DNA of 64,000 bases from NCBI GenBank assembly GCA_947625255.1, contig CANQNT010000010.1, positions 1 to 64,000 of the forward strand, in the 5' to 3' direction. The notes beneath the pieces were generated by a model that saw only the letters and a program-made list of their open reading frames with translations, did no database searches and was not told the DNA's origin. The position numbers and the translations under genes are program-made. Below, piece after piece: positions 8,366-17,052 of the stretch (position 1 is its first letter; every line of letters starts with the position of its first letter). This DNA is from an uncultured Acetatifactor sp. (GTDB lineage: Bacteria > Bacillota > Clostridia > Lachnospirales > Lachnospiraceae).

Positions 8366-8659
8366 CACAGTTCCACGCCAGGATCAGTAAATGGCTTTCA
8401 GATGGATGGGCTGAAAGTGAAGCTGATCCTGATAATTATGGAGGGGGTTTGAACGGACTCTCCTCTAATGCTAATTCTATTGCTGAGATATTTTCTTCTT
8501 CATCACCTCCCTGAAAAGCGAACTGAATACCGATTATTAAGCGGTAAAAAGCTTCGCTTTATTAGCCATACACACAAATCGGCTGTAAAATTGAATTGTA
8601 CCCCTTGTTTGTTCCCCATCCAATAGGCACGGACATTTTCAATACCCCTGTTTCAAATA
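8366..8659. other. Gene-free stretch before the XRE regulator
   Basis: Apart from the degenerate open frame ending near 8513, I see no gene. The DNA becomes AT-rich towards the promoter at 8660. Confidence 0.4.
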
Positions 8660-8688
8660 TTGAATATTGTATAGCAAGCTCATATATT
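8660..8688 (+). promoter_or_regulatory. Probable sigma-A promoter of the XRE gene
   Basis: TTGAAT (8660-8665) and TATATT (8683-8688) are separated by 17 bases, about 18 bases before the start codon, so the leader is very short. Confidence 0.5.
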
Positions 8689-8705
8689 GTAAATGAGAAG
8701 TACAA

Positions 8706-9071
8706 ATGTATAATCCAAATGAGGAATGTCAAAAACTCTTAAACCGAATACAATATTTATGCAAAATGCGAGGATGGTCTAATTATGCTTTCGCGAAAGA
8801 AGCGCTTATTTCAACGTCTACCGTTCATGGTATTATGAGCGGAAAAACAATGCCGCAGATTTATACATTATTGCTCATTTGCAATGCATTTAAGATCTCT
8901 ATAGAAGATATTTTCCGGGAAAATTTTGATCCGGAAGAAAAGGCAAGTCAATTACAATTTTGCGATTTATATCAAGATTTATCACAAGACGAAAAGGCGT
9001 TAATTGACCGTTATCGTTGTTTATCAGACAAGCAAAAGAAATGGTTATGGATGAGTCTGGATATATTATAG
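8706..9071 (+). CDS. XRE-family transcriptional regulator
   Basis: The 121-residue protein has a Cro/C1-type helix-turn-helix in residues 13-67 (WSNYAFAKEALISTSTVHGI then MPQIYTLLLICNAFKISIED). The C-terminal 50 residues include LSQDEKALIDRYRCLSDKQK, a pattern common in mobile-element repressors of clostridia. No adjacent target gene is obvious. The TGAGAAG ribosome site and short leader support the start. Confidence 0.85.
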   Translation: MYNPNEECQKLLNRIQYLCKMRGWSNYAFAKEALISTSTVHGIMSGKTMPQIYTLLLICNAFKISIEDIFRENFDPEEKASQLQFCDLYQDLSQDEKALIDRYRCLSDKQKKWLWMSLDIL

Positions 9072-9475
9072 CTTTCAACACTTTCTGAATTCATGATAAT
9101 GGTGAGTGAAAAGTTTAAAAAGTTTACAAACTCTAGCATCTTGACATATGTTCAGCTGTCTTTTTTCACTCATATCTTTTTTCCCCATAATTTGATGTAG
9201 GGTTTTGCCATAGGGCTTCTCAGCAACTGGCAGCTCGTTGTTAAAATCTCGTTTTCCTCTGCAGAGTTTTCTTATGTAGGAAACAGATGGTCACACTCAA
9301 AAAGAAAAACGACACTTCATCTAACAAAAGGGATTTTTTGTAAATAGGAGCGAAAATTTGTCGAACGATGCCGGATTGACAAGCAGCTTTGGGGGAAGTT
9401 ATAGTAATAGAAGAATAAAAAAATCGAATATGGATGCCGAATATTGATATGGAAAAAATCGGATATCGATAAGTA
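9072..9475. other. Gene-free stretch between the XRE and Rpn genes
   Basis: TGAGTGAAAA (9103-9112) and TTTTCACTCA (9163-9172) form a long-loop inverted repeat just after the XRE gene. The minus strand around 9180-9270 keeps an open stretch reading NNELPVAEKPYGKTLHQIMG, perhaps the end of a lost gene that I cannot name. From about 9340 the sequence is the conserved upstream region of the Rpn unit. Confidence 0.4.
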
Positions 9476-9504
9476 TTGCAGGAAAGCAGCCCAAGTGGTA
9501 ATAT
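9476..9504 (+). promoter_or_regulatory. Promoter of the intact Rpn-family gene
   Basis: TTGCAG (9476-9481) and TAATAT (9499-9504) have 17-base spacing. The same pair is preserved in the decayed copy at 7119-7147, which supports its reality. Confidence 0.55.
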
Positions 9505-9591
9505 AATAACATAGATAGAAGCCTGGCTGCCATTTACTGCGGATAAAAGGGGATAACAAACATTCAGGGGAATTTGAATGGAGGGGGAGCA

Positions 9592-10470
9592 ATGACAGGA
9601 ATGGAGACGGCAGCCAGCGAGTTGGAAGCGCGCTATGAAAAGTACAGAGGCATCTTGAAAAATCTAACGCTTATGAGCGATGTCTTTATGCGGAATGTGT
9701 TTAAAAAGCGGGAATGTACAGAATATGTCCTACAGGTGATCATGGGAATGGACGATCTTAAGGTCGTGGATCAGGTTCTGCAAATGGATTACAAGAATCT
9801 CCAGGGACGGTCGGTAATCTTGGATTGTGTGGCGCGGGATGCGCAGGGGAAACAGTACAATGTGGAGATACAGCAGGATTCAGAAGGCGCCCATCCCAAG
9901 CGGGCCAGGTATCACAGTGGTCTAATGGACATGAATACTTTAAATTCAGGGCAGGATTTTGAGGAACTTCCTGCGACATATGTGATTTTCATCACCAGGA
10001 ACGATATCCTGGGATATGATTTGCCAATTTATCATATTAATAGGAAAATTGAAGAGGTGAACGCGGATTTCGGGGATGAATCGCATATCATATATGTGAA
10101 TTCCGGAAAGCATGGAGACACGGAGCTTGGGCGGCTGATGCGGGATTTTCATAGCAAGTCGGCGGAGGATATCCATAGCGAAGTGCTGGCGAGGCGCGTA
10201 TTTGAATTGAAGGAGACTCGGAAAGGGGTTGAAATGATGTGCAAGGAAATGGATCAGATTTATCTGGAAGGACAAAAATACGGGGAAGAGCTGGGAGAAG
10301 CCCGAGGAGAAGCCCGGGGTGAGGCCCGAGGAGAGATGAAAAAAGCCCGAGAGACGGCTCTCACACTGGCGGAACGAGGAATGTCGGTGGCGGATATCGC
10401 AGACATAGTGAAGGTCAGCGTCAGGCAGGTCCAGAAGTGGCTGTCAGGCTGTGTTAGTCCCGTAAGGTAA
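9592..10470 (+). CDS. Rpn-family recombination-promoting nuclease/putative transposase (PD-(D/E)XK)
   Basis: The 292-residue protein has an N-terminal PD-(D/E)XK nuclease domain. LTLMSDVFMRNVFKKRE opens it, the catalytic region reads LDCVARDAQGKQYNVEIQQ (Asp and Glu-x-Gln near residue 80), and RARYHSGLMD follows. Family members related to RpnA show DNA nuclease activity and promote recombination; many occur in multiple copies per genome. The C-terminus has a run of GEAR repeats (about 10297-10337) and an HTH-like tail (MSVADIADIVKVSVRQVQKW). ATG 9592 is preferred over 9574 because GGAGGGGG lies 5 bases upstream of it. A decayed copy lies at 7000-8295. Confidence 0.85.
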   Translation: MTGMETAASELEARYEKYRGILKNLTLMSDVFMRNVFKKRECTEYVLQVIMGMDDLKVVDQVLQMDYKNLQGRSVILDCVARDAQGKQYNVEIQQDSEGAHPKRARYHSGLMDMNTLNSGQDFEELPATYVIFITRNDILGYDLPIYHINRKIEEVNADFGDESHIIYVNSGKHGDTELGRLMRDFHSKSAEDIHSEVLARRVFELKETRKGVEMMCKEMDQIYLEGQKYGEELGEARGEARGEARGEMKKARETALTLAERGMSVADIADIVKVSVRQVQKWLSGCVSPVR

Positions 10471-10999
10471 ATAAGCCTTGCTTTGCGTGCGGCAAGTTGG
10501 CGGCAAGCTAATGTGTCATTGAAACAATACTGCCTGAATTGAATGAATCATATAGATACACCTATCAGATTTTCCCATTCCAAGTATCGGATTTCATAAT
10601 GGACGCTTGAAAAGGGATAGATTTGACAGGTGTTTTTTATTTTTCTTGACATTACCAAAAAAATCCTCCAAAATAGAAATATCAGAGTGCGGGGTGGGCG
10701 AAGAAAAAGTGTACGCTAATCTAAGGCCTAATGCAATATCTGAGGTCTAACGCAATATCCAAGGCCTAACGCAGCAATATCCAAGGAACAATATTCAAAG
10801 TGCCGATGTTGAAAGTACGAAGATTAAAAAGTACGAAGATTAAAAAGTACTCAAATAGGGGAGAGTTAAAACAAGGAAAAGTCAAACAAAAAAGACAAAA
10901 CAGGGAAAAGACAAAACAAGAAAAAGTCAAAACAAGAAAAAACCAAAGCAGGAAAGAACCGCATATTATGGCTGGAAGCAAAGAAAGGAGTAACTTATC
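10471..10999. repeat. Gene-free region with simple and tandem repeats
   Basis: Three repeat types follow one another. At 10720-10795, three imperfect units of about 25 bp are built on AAGGCCTAACGCAATATC. At 10812-10850 an 18-bp unit GTACGAAGATTAAAAA is repeated in tandem. At 10870-10960 about six AAACAAGAAAAAGTC-like units occur. The open frame through them is lysine-rich low complexity and I do not call it a gene. Confidence 0.65.
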
Positions 11000-11368
11000 A
11001 TGGCAAATTGGAGTGAAAAATTCAACAAGGTAACGCAGTCTGCGATCAACAAGAGCAAAGAGGTAGCCGAGATGACTCGTTTGAACATTAATATCGGCAG
11101 CCTGAATCAGAACATCAAGGATATTTATACCAAAGCAGGGGAGTACGTGCTGAAAAATGGCCTTCTTGGGGAGGACGAGATTATCGCCGGTTACAGCACG
11201 GAGGTAGAGACCTTGCAGCAGAGCATTCTAGCGGACAAGGAGAAATTACGTGAGATCAAGAATGTGGATGTTTGCCAGAATTGCGGCGCCAATGTGTCCA
11301 GAGACAGCAAGTATTGTGACAAGTGTGGGGCGGAAGTGGTGCGTCCGACGCAAGAGACGCAGGAGTGA
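11000..11368 (+). CDS. Small zinc-ribbon protein
   Basis: The 122-residue protein has an N-terminal helical part (residues 1-85, likely coiled coil) and a C-terminal double-CxxC zinc ribbon, CQNCG (about 93) and CDKCG (about 107). This zinc_ribbon_2 arrangement is common in clostridial proteins of unknown role. GAAAGGAG lies 9 bases before the ATG. The next gene starts 7 bases after its stop, so the two are probably cotranscribed. Confidence 0.8.
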   Translation: MANWSEKFNKVTQSAINKSKEVAEMTRLNINIGSLNQNIKDIYTKAGEYVLKNGLLGEDEIIAGYSTEVETLQQSILADKEKLREIKNVDVCQNCGANVSRDSKYCDKCGAEVVRPTQETQE

Positions 11369-11374
11369 GTTCCT

Positions 11375-12103
11375 ATGAAATTATTGATCGTACGGCATGG
11401 GGATCCGGATTATTCCATTGATTCCCTTACAGAGAAAGGCTGGAGAGAGGCGGAATATTTGTCAGAGCGTCTGTCCCGGTTAGACGTGGCGGCTTTTTAT
11501 GTCTCTCCCTTAGGCAGAGCAAAGGATACTGCATCCAGGACCTTGGAAAAGATGGGCAGGACCGCCGTGGAAAAGGAGTGGCTTCGGGAATTCCGTGCGC
11601 CTGTCAGGAGGCCGGACCGGGATGGACTGTCTATTGCCTGGGACTGGCTTCCCCAGGATTGGGTGGAGGATCAGCGCTTTTACCAGCTGGATCATTGGTA
11701 TGAGCATCCCGCGTTTGCGGAAGCGCGCGTGAAGCAGGAATATGACTGGGTGACTTCCAATTTCGACCAATTATTAGCGTGCCACGGATACGTCCGGGAA
11801 GGGAATGCCTACCGTGTGGAGAAGGCCAATAATGATACCGTGATTTTATTCTGTCATTTTGGGGTGGAATGCGTGCTGTTATCGCGCCTGATGAACCTTT
11901 CCCCCATGGTGCTTTGGCATACCACCTGCGCCGCGCCGACCTCGGTGACCACGGTGGTAACGGAGGAGCGGCGGCAGGGAATTGGGATTTTTCGAGTGAC
12001 TTCCTTTGCGGATATTTCCCACTTGTATGTACATGGGGAACCGCCCGCTTTTGCGGCTCGTTTCTGTGAAACCTATGGGAATCAGGGGGAGAGGCATGAC
12101 TGA
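11375..12103 (+). CDS. Histidine phosphatase family protein (phosphoglycerate mutase-like)
   Basis: The 242-residue protein starts with LIVRHGDPDY, whose histidine at residue 8 is the phospho-acceptor of the RHG fold. A YVSPLGRAKDTA box follows near residue 46 and the second catalytic histidine is in CHFGVE near residue 159. Substrates in this family range from sugar phosphates to nucleotides and cannot be assigned here. GCAGGAG about 11 bases upstream serves as ribosome site. Confidence 0.85.
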   Translation: MKLLIVRHGDPDYSIDSLTEKGWREAEYLSERLSRLDVAAFYVSPLGRAKDTASRTLEKMGRTAVEKEWLREFRAPVRRPDRDGLSIAWDWLPQDWVEDQRFYQLDHWYEHPAFAEARVKQEYDWVTSNFDQLLACHGYVREGNAYRVEKANNDTVILFCHFGVECVLLSRLMNLSPMVLWHTTCAAPTSVTTVVTEERRQGIGIFRVTSFADISHLYVHGEPPAFAARFCETYGNQGERHD

Positions 12104-12127
12104 GGACGGAAAGCAACAAGAAGCCTT

Positions 12128-12550
12128 GTGATCTGCGGGGCAGTGTGCTTCTTTTTTGTTGTGTCCGTTATTTTGGCTGTGCTGCTGATGATTTTTGCAA
12201 AACCTCTGGCAATTATGATGCGGGCGCCGGAAGAGGCGGTTGATTTGACGGCCACGTATGTCAGAATCTGAGGGGATTCGCGCCGGAGGCCGTGGCTACT
12301 TGCATCTTGTTTTCGTTTATCGGATACTATAATGGGCATAGTCAAACGCTCTTCGTCATGCTGCAGGGCCTGGCACAGACTTTTGTGGTCCGGCCGCCCA
12401 TGTCTTACTACATGAATCCAGCCCGATGCGTCTTTGACAGGAATCGGTCTTGCGGCCCCATGTGCGTCGCTTTTCGGTATTCTGTTAAATGCGGCCTTTT
12501 TCTATTTCTCCAGAAGCATGAAAAAGGGAGCGGTGAAAGGGAACCTGTAA
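12128..12550 (+). pseudogene. C-terminal remnant of a MATE-family efflux transporter
   Basis: Conceptual joining of three frames gives a membrane helix (FVVSVILAVLLMIF), MMRAPEEAVDLTATYVRI, then GFAPEAVATCILFSFIGYYN, MLQGLAQTFVVR and PDASLTGIGLAAPCASLFG, ending at a TAA at 12548-12550. This is the last third of a MATE (NorM/DinF-like) multidrug transporter. Frame breaks occur near 12271 and 12415, and the N-terminal two thirds are absent, so the gene is dead. Confidence 0.78.
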
Positions 12551-12562
12551 AAAGGAGCGGAA

Positions 12563-13600
12563 ATGAAAAATTTAAGCACCTTATGTTATATTGAGCGGGA
12601 TGGCTGTTATTTGATGCTGCACCGCACGGTTAAGAAGAACGATGTGAACAAGGATAAGTGGATTGGCGTCGGCGGTCATTTCGAGGCCGGGGAAAGTCCG
12701 GAGGAGTGTGTGCTGCGCGAGGTAAAAGAGGAGACGGGCTATACCTTGACCAGTTATCGTTTTCGGGGCTTAGTGACGTTTCTTTCTTACAGTGACAAAG
12801 GAACGGACTTGGAATATATGTCCCTTTTTACCGCGGATGGCTTTGAAGGGGAGCCGATTCCCTGTGACGAGGGAGTGTTGGAGTGGGTTCCCATTGAAAA
12901 GGTTTGGGATTTGAACCTGTGGGAAGGGGACAAAATCTTCTTTCGGCTTATGGACGAGGGGGAGCCTTTTTTCTCCTTAAAACTGGTTTATGATCATAAT
13001 AAGCTCCTTTCCGCTTCTTTGAATGGAAAGGAACTGGAGTTATTTGACGTTCTGAATGAAGACGGCAGCAGATCGGGGCTTGTCAAGGAACGCGGCGTGG
13101 CCCATCGGGACGGCAGCCTGCACCCCACGGTACATACCTGGATTGTCCGAGAAAAAGGGGAGGGCAGGTTCGATGTGTTGCTGCAGAAGCGCAGCGCGAC
13201 CAAGGACGCTTTTCCGGGACAGTACGACATTTCCTCCGCCGGGCACGTGGGTGCGGGGGAAGAGGCGTTGGAGTCGGCCGTGCGGGAGCTACGGGAAGAA
13301 CTGGGCCTGACCGTGGATCCGACTGAGCTGGAAAAAATTGGGGTTCATCTGGGGAATACGGATACTTCTTTTAGAGGGAGACCTTTTCGGAATCGGGAAT
13401 GGAGTCAGGTTTATGTGTACCGCGGTCCGATCGTTCAAGAGCAGCTTCATTTGCAAGAGTCTGAGGTGGAAGAGGTTGTCTGGATGGACTATGAGGAGGT
13501 TCTGCGGGGTGTGCGGGAAAAAAGCCTGCCCAACTGCATTTTTGAGGAGGAGCTTCTGATGCTGGGAGAATATTTGGACAAGCTGGAAGGGGCGGTCTGA
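12563..13600 (+). CDS. Fused double-NUDIX hydrolase
   Basis: Two complete NUDIX boxes lie in one 345-residue chain: GHFEAGESPEE...REVKEETGY at about 37-59 and GHVGAGEEALE...RELREELGL at about 227-249. The N-terminal half resembles MutT/8-oxo-dGTP diphosphatases. The C-terminal half (WIVREKGEGRFDVLLQKRSA, FPGQYDISSAGH) resembles the YfcD/isopentenyl-diphosphate-isomerase-like branch. Both keep the metal-binding glutamates, so both sites may be active. The RBS AAGGAG is 5-6 bases before the ATG. Substrates are unknown; house-cleaning of damaged nucleotides is the usual role. Confidence 0.87.
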   Translation: MKNLSTLCYIERDGCYLMLHRTVKKNDVNKDKWIGVGGHFEAGESPEECVLREVKEETGYTLTSYRFRGLVTFLSYSDKGTDLEYMSLFTADGFEGEPIPCDEGVLEWVPIEKVWDLNLWEGDKIFFRLMDEGEPFFSLKLVYDHNKLLSASLNGKELELFDVLNEDGSRSGLVKERGVAHRDGSLHPTVHTWIVREKGEGRFDVLLQKRSATKDAFPGQYDISSAGHVGAGEEALESAVRELREELGLTVDPTELEKIGVHLGNTDTSFRGRPFRNREWSQVYVYRGPIVQEQLHLQESEVEEVVWMDYEEVLRGVREKSLPNCIFEEELLMLGEYLDKLEGAV

Positions 13601-13852
13601 TTAATTTGACTCCTTATCAGAGTCTTTTCGGAAAGGGGATTGTACGATTTTGTCATAGGCGATGACGGACTGTCTGGGTTGTGGTTCGGGTTCGCAAAGC
13701 TTTTGTCCATATTTGAGGTTCGCCATGATTAAATTGTACTGTAAAACCGTCCGGAGTGTCTGGGTCAGGCAAGGCGAAGTGCCGCAGTCTACTTCGCAGA
13801 CGTCTTTCAGGGCGTGGGACAAATTGATGATATCGGATGAGGTAATGTTCAT
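13601..13852 (-). CDS. Small protein of unknown function
   Basis: An 83-residue reading frame has a good ribosome site (AGGAGATT, 5 bases before the ATG on the minus strand) and converges on the NUDIX gene. It contains two cysteines in VCEVDCGTSPC and a helical middle (TLRTVLQYNLIMANLKYG). I do not recognise a family. An overlapping plus-strand frame (13662-13919) lacks a ribosome site and is less likely. Confidence 0.55.
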   Translation of the reverse strand: MNITSSDIINLSHALKDVCEVDCGTSPCLTQTLRTVLQYNLIMANLKYGQKLCEPEPQPRQSVIAYDKIVQSPFRKDSDKESN

Positions 13853-14001
13853 AGAGGAATCTCCTGTAGGTCCGCCGTTTCAGTGGAAGCTGAAGCGGTT
13901 TTTTCTATTATATTCATGAAAAAGAAGTTGTTGATAAAAAGGGATAAATTTTCAAGTATTGGAAAATGTTTTGTATTGGTAAATAAGATTGGAATTGTGA
14001 C

Positions 14002-14030
14002 TTGAAAAGGCGCTCTCTCCATTGTATGAT
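14002..14030 (+). promoter_or_regulatory. Promoter of the fruK-like gene
   Basis: TTGAAA (14002-14007) and TATGAT (14025-14030) are 17 bases apart, about 78 bases before the start codon. Confidence 0.6.
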
Positions 14031-14107
14031 AGAAATGAGGAAAAACAGGGCAGAAATAGCCGGAAGATTCGGAATGGTTTTGAGCGTATGAAATTGGGAG
14101 GCCTTGT

Positions 14108-15085
14108 ATGATTTATACTGTCACAATGAATCCGTCTCTGGATATGATTATTGCGGTGGACGATTTTGCGCTGGGGAAAACCAATCGTACCCGGACAGAG
14201 CGTTTTCAGCCGGGAGGGAAGGGAATCAATGTTTCCAGGGTCCTCCACAACCTGGGACTGGAGAATGTGGCGCTGGGATTCTTGGCCGGTTTTATCGGAG
14301 CGGAAATAGAGAAAAAGGTTGAAGCATTGGGATTGCGCCATGATTTCCTTTGGCTGGAGAATGGCTGTTCCAGAATGAATGTCAAATTAACGAACTATGA
14401 GGGAACGGAGATCAATGGTAAGGGACCGTATGTTGGACCGCGGGATCTGGAGAGGCTCATGGGGCAATTGGACCGGCTGGGGCAGGGGGACATCCTGATT
14501 TTATCGGGAAGCGCAGCCTCTGGGGTGCCGGATACGATTTATGGGGATCTTATGGACAGACTCTCCGCCAGAGGGATCCTTTTCGTGGTGGATGCGGCTG
14601 GGGCGTTGCTTGAAAATGCATTGAAATATCATCCGTTTTTGATCAAGCCTAATCTTTGCGAGTTGGAAGCGTTGTTCGTGGAGGAGAAAAACGGTGCGGA
14701 GACGCCGGTGATGGAATGTATGCGGGGAAACGGTCGGCAGGCGCTGTTGCCCTATGCCCGAAAGCTTCAGGAGCAGGGGGCGAGAAATGTGTTGATATCC
14801 TTGGCTGGAGAGGGTGCTTTCTTTTTGGATGAAGATGGAAAGGCGTATTGTCTGCCCGTGCCGGAGGGAAAGCTGGTGAATGCCGTGGGAGCGGGTGATT
14901 CCATGGTGGCTGGTTTTCTGGCCGGTTGGGAGCAAGGCTGCGACTATGAAACGGCTTTTCGAATGAGTGTCGCGGCGGGAAGTGCCAGCGCTTATTCGGA
15001 GGACTTTGCCACGAAAGAGGAGATTGCGGCCCTCGAAGCGCGGTTAAGGAGCGTCGGGCACTGTGAGGAGCGTGGGGTACTGTGA
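14108..15085 (+). CDS. fruK: 1-phosphofructokinase-type hexose kinase (PfkB family)
   Basis: The 325-residue protein shows PfkB signatures: MNPSLDMIIAVDDF at the start, the PGGKGINVSRVLHNLG motif near residue 36, and the C-terminal NAVGAGDSMVAGF with the catalytic aspartate near residue 262. This matches FruK/LacC enzymes, which phosphorylate fructose-1-phosphate or tagatose-6-phosphate. No fructose PTS permease is adjacent, but PTS enzyme I follows, which favours a PTS-linked substrate. GGGAGG lies 8 bases upstream. The substrate choice is inference. Confidence 0.82.
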   Translation: MIYTVTMNPSLDMIIAVDDFALGKTNRTRTERFQPGGKGINVSRVLHNLGLENVALGFLAGFIGAEIEKKVEALGLRHDFLWLENGCSRMNVKLTNYEGTEINGKGPYVGPRDLERLMGQLDRLGQGDILILSGSAASGVPDTIYGDLMDRLSARGILFVVDAAGALLENALKYHPFLIKPNLCELEALFVEEKNGAETPVMECMRGNGRQALLPYARKLQEQGARNVLISLAGEGAFFLDEDGKAYCLPVPEGKLVNAVGAGDSMVAGFLAGWEQGCDYETAFRMSVAAGSASAYSEDFATKEEIAALEARLRSVGHCEERGVL

Positions 15086-15190
15086 GAGGAACAGTGTATC
15101 ATGAGCAGTGTCTGGCATTGTCAGAGAAGTCAGGCACCATGAGAAAAGCTTGGGTCCCGAAAGGAACCAGGCACTATCATGGGATTTTGC
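15040..15190 (+). repeat. Degenerate short repeats at the fruK/ptsI junction
   Basis: Units around GGCACTGTGAG, GGTACTGTGAG, GGCATTGTCAG and GGCACCATGAG recur from the end of fruK into the gap before ptsI at 16-40-bp intervals. The 174-bp gap has no recognisable gene. Confidence 0.45.
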
Positions 15191-15259
15191 GGGGCTGGGT
15201 TTTATGAGCGGATGGGTAGAAAGAGGCTGCTGGTTGTCTGAGAAAGGCTGGAACTTGGA

Positions 15260-17011
15260 ATGCGGATTTATCGGGGAAAATGTGTGTTTGGTGGGATTGC
15301 GATTGGCAGGATTCAGGTTTATCAGAGCGGGGCTGGGCAAGTAAAGCGCCGTCAGATTGACGATATATCAGGGGAACTCAGGCGTTTTGGGGAGGCGAGG
15401 AAGGAAGCGCGGGCACGTCTGGCGCAGCTTCAGACGAAAGCGGTCAGGGAATTGGGAAAATCAGAGGCCTCTATTTTGGAAATCCACCAAATGCTGTTGG
15501 ATGACAAGGAATATATCAAAAGTGTGGAAGAAATCATTCGGAATCAGTCCGTAAACGCCGAATATGCCATAGATCTTACGGCGGAAAGCTTTTCAAGGGT
15601 GTTTTCCGAAATGTCGGACGAATACATGAAAGAACGGGCCGCGGACATCAGGGATGTGTCCGGGCAGCTTTTGGAAGTCCTGGCCGGCGGAAACCGACGT
15701 GTGCAAATGGAGGATCCGGTTATCCTTTTGGCGGAAGATTTGTCCCCCAGCGAAACGGTGCAGTTAAACAAGGAAAAGGTTTTGTCCCTGGTTACGGTGC
15801 AGGGCTCCATTGTATCCCATACGGCTATTTTGGCCAGAACCATGGGAATTCCTGCCTTGGTTGGAACACGGATCGCGGAGAATAGGACCGCGGGAAATAA
15901 GGCCGCAAAGGAAAAGACGGCAGAGGAAAAGACTGCCACGGATGGTCTGGCAAATTATTTGTCAGATTTGGATGGCAGGCTGGCAATTGTGGACGGAAAC
16001 GAGGGCTGCCTCTATGTGGATCCGGATGAGCAGACGCTGCGTCGCATGGAAGCGGCAAGAATGCGGGAATTGGAATTCGGAGCGCAGCTAATGGCCCTGA
16101 AAGGGCAGGAAAGTGTTACGTTGGATGGCAGGCATGTGCGTATCTACGCCAATATCGGATCCCATCGGGACTTGGCGCTGGCTATGACCTATGACGCGGA
16201 AGGAATCGGACTGTTTCGCAGCGAATATCTCTATCTGGAAGGGGATACTTATCCTACGGAGGAAGAGCAGTTTACCATCTATCGGAATCTTTTGACGGCC
16301 ATGGGAGAGAAACGGGTGGTAATCCGCACGATGGATATCGGTGCTGACAAGCAGGCGGACTATTTTCGATTAAATAAGGAAGAAAACCCTGCCCTGGGAA
16401 TACGGGGCATCCGTGTCTGCCAGGCCAGGCCGGAAGTGTTCAAGACGCAGCTGCGTGCCTTGCTGCGGGCCGGGGTGTATGGCAATTTGGCCATTATGTA
16501 CCCCATGATCACCTCGCTTCGGGATGTGAGGTGGATTCATCAGATGGCAGAGGAAGTGGAGTTGGAATTACAGGGGCAGGGCGTGCCTTTTGACTGCCGG
16601 GAGCAGGGAATTATGATTGAAACCCCGGCTGCAGTGATGATCAGCGACTTATTGGCTCGGGAAGTGGATTTTTTCAGCATCGGTACCAATGATTTGACGC
16701 AATATACCTTGGCCATGGATCGACAAAATCCGGCTATGGGGGATCTTTACGACCCGCATCATACCGGGGTGCTTCGAATGATCGAGGTGGCGGTGAGAAA
16801 TGCGCACCAGGCGGGAATTTGGTGCGGTATCTGCGGAGAATTGGGAGCGGATTTGGAATTGACGGGATTGTTTTTGGCCCTGGGCGTGGACGAGCTGTCG
16901 GTCTTTCCCAGAAATGTATTGCCCTTGCGAAAACGAGTCCGGGAGACGGATGTGACGATGTGCGGGGAGGAGGAATTGAGTAAGTGGCTGGATGTGCGGG
17001 AAAGGGAGTAA
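15260..17011 (+). CDS. ptsI: PTS phosphoenolpyruvate-protein phosphotransferase (enzyme I)
   Basis: The 583-residue enzyme takes phosphate from PEP and passes it to HPr. It has the N-terminal HPr-binding helical domain, the phospho-histidine loop SHTAILAR (His near 187), and the PEP-binding barrel with GIGLFRSEYL (near 315), MIETPAAVMI (near 453), IGTNDLTQYT (near 473) and CGICGELGAD at the active-site cysteine. An unusual Thr/Lys/Glu/Ala-rich insert of about 30 residues (about 206-238) links the two halves. The hpr gene is not in the window. GAAAGG is a modest ribosome site. Confidence 0.9.
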   Translation: MRIYRGKCVFGGIAIGRIQVYQSGAGQVKRRQIDDISGELRRFGEARKEARARLAQLQTKAVRELGKSEASILEIHQMLLDDKEYIKSVEEIIRNQSVNAEYAIDLTAESFSRVFSEMSDEYMKERAADIRDVSGQLLEVLAGGNRRVQMEDPVILLAEDLSPSETVQLNKEKVLSLVTVQGSIVSHTAILARTMGIPALVGTRIAENRTAGNKAAKEKTAEEKTATDGLANYLSDLDGRLAIVDGNEGCLYVDPDEQTLRRMEAARMRELEFGAQLMALKGQESVTLDGRHVRIYANIGSHRDLALAMTYDAEGIGLFRSEYLYLEGDTYPTEEEQFTIYRNLLTAMGEKRVVIRTMDIGADKQADYFRLNKEENPALGIRGIRVCQARPEVFKTQLRALLRAGVYGNLAIMYPMITSLRDVRWIHQMAEEVELELQGQGVPFDCREQGIMIETPAAVMISDLLAREVDFFSIGTNDLTQYTLAMDRQNPAMGDLYDPHHTGVLRMIEVAVRNAHQAGIWCGICGELGADLELTGLFLALGVDELSVFPRNVLPLRKRVRETDVTMCGEEELSKWLDVRERE

Positions 17012-17052
17012 TACCCTCGGGATAGTGTTTTAGACGGAAAGGAGAAATCGGA

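Noticed and set aside
10720..10800. CRISPR-like repeat
   Set aside because: The units are adjacent and imperfect, with no unique spacers and no cas genes nearby.
10800..11033. 77-codon lysine-rich frame
   Set aside because: It is a translation of tandem simple repeats, lacks a ribosome site and overlaps the real zinc-ribbon gene start.
13662..13919. 85-codon plus-strand frame
   Set aside because: It has no ribosome site, and the opposing 83-codon frame has a good one.
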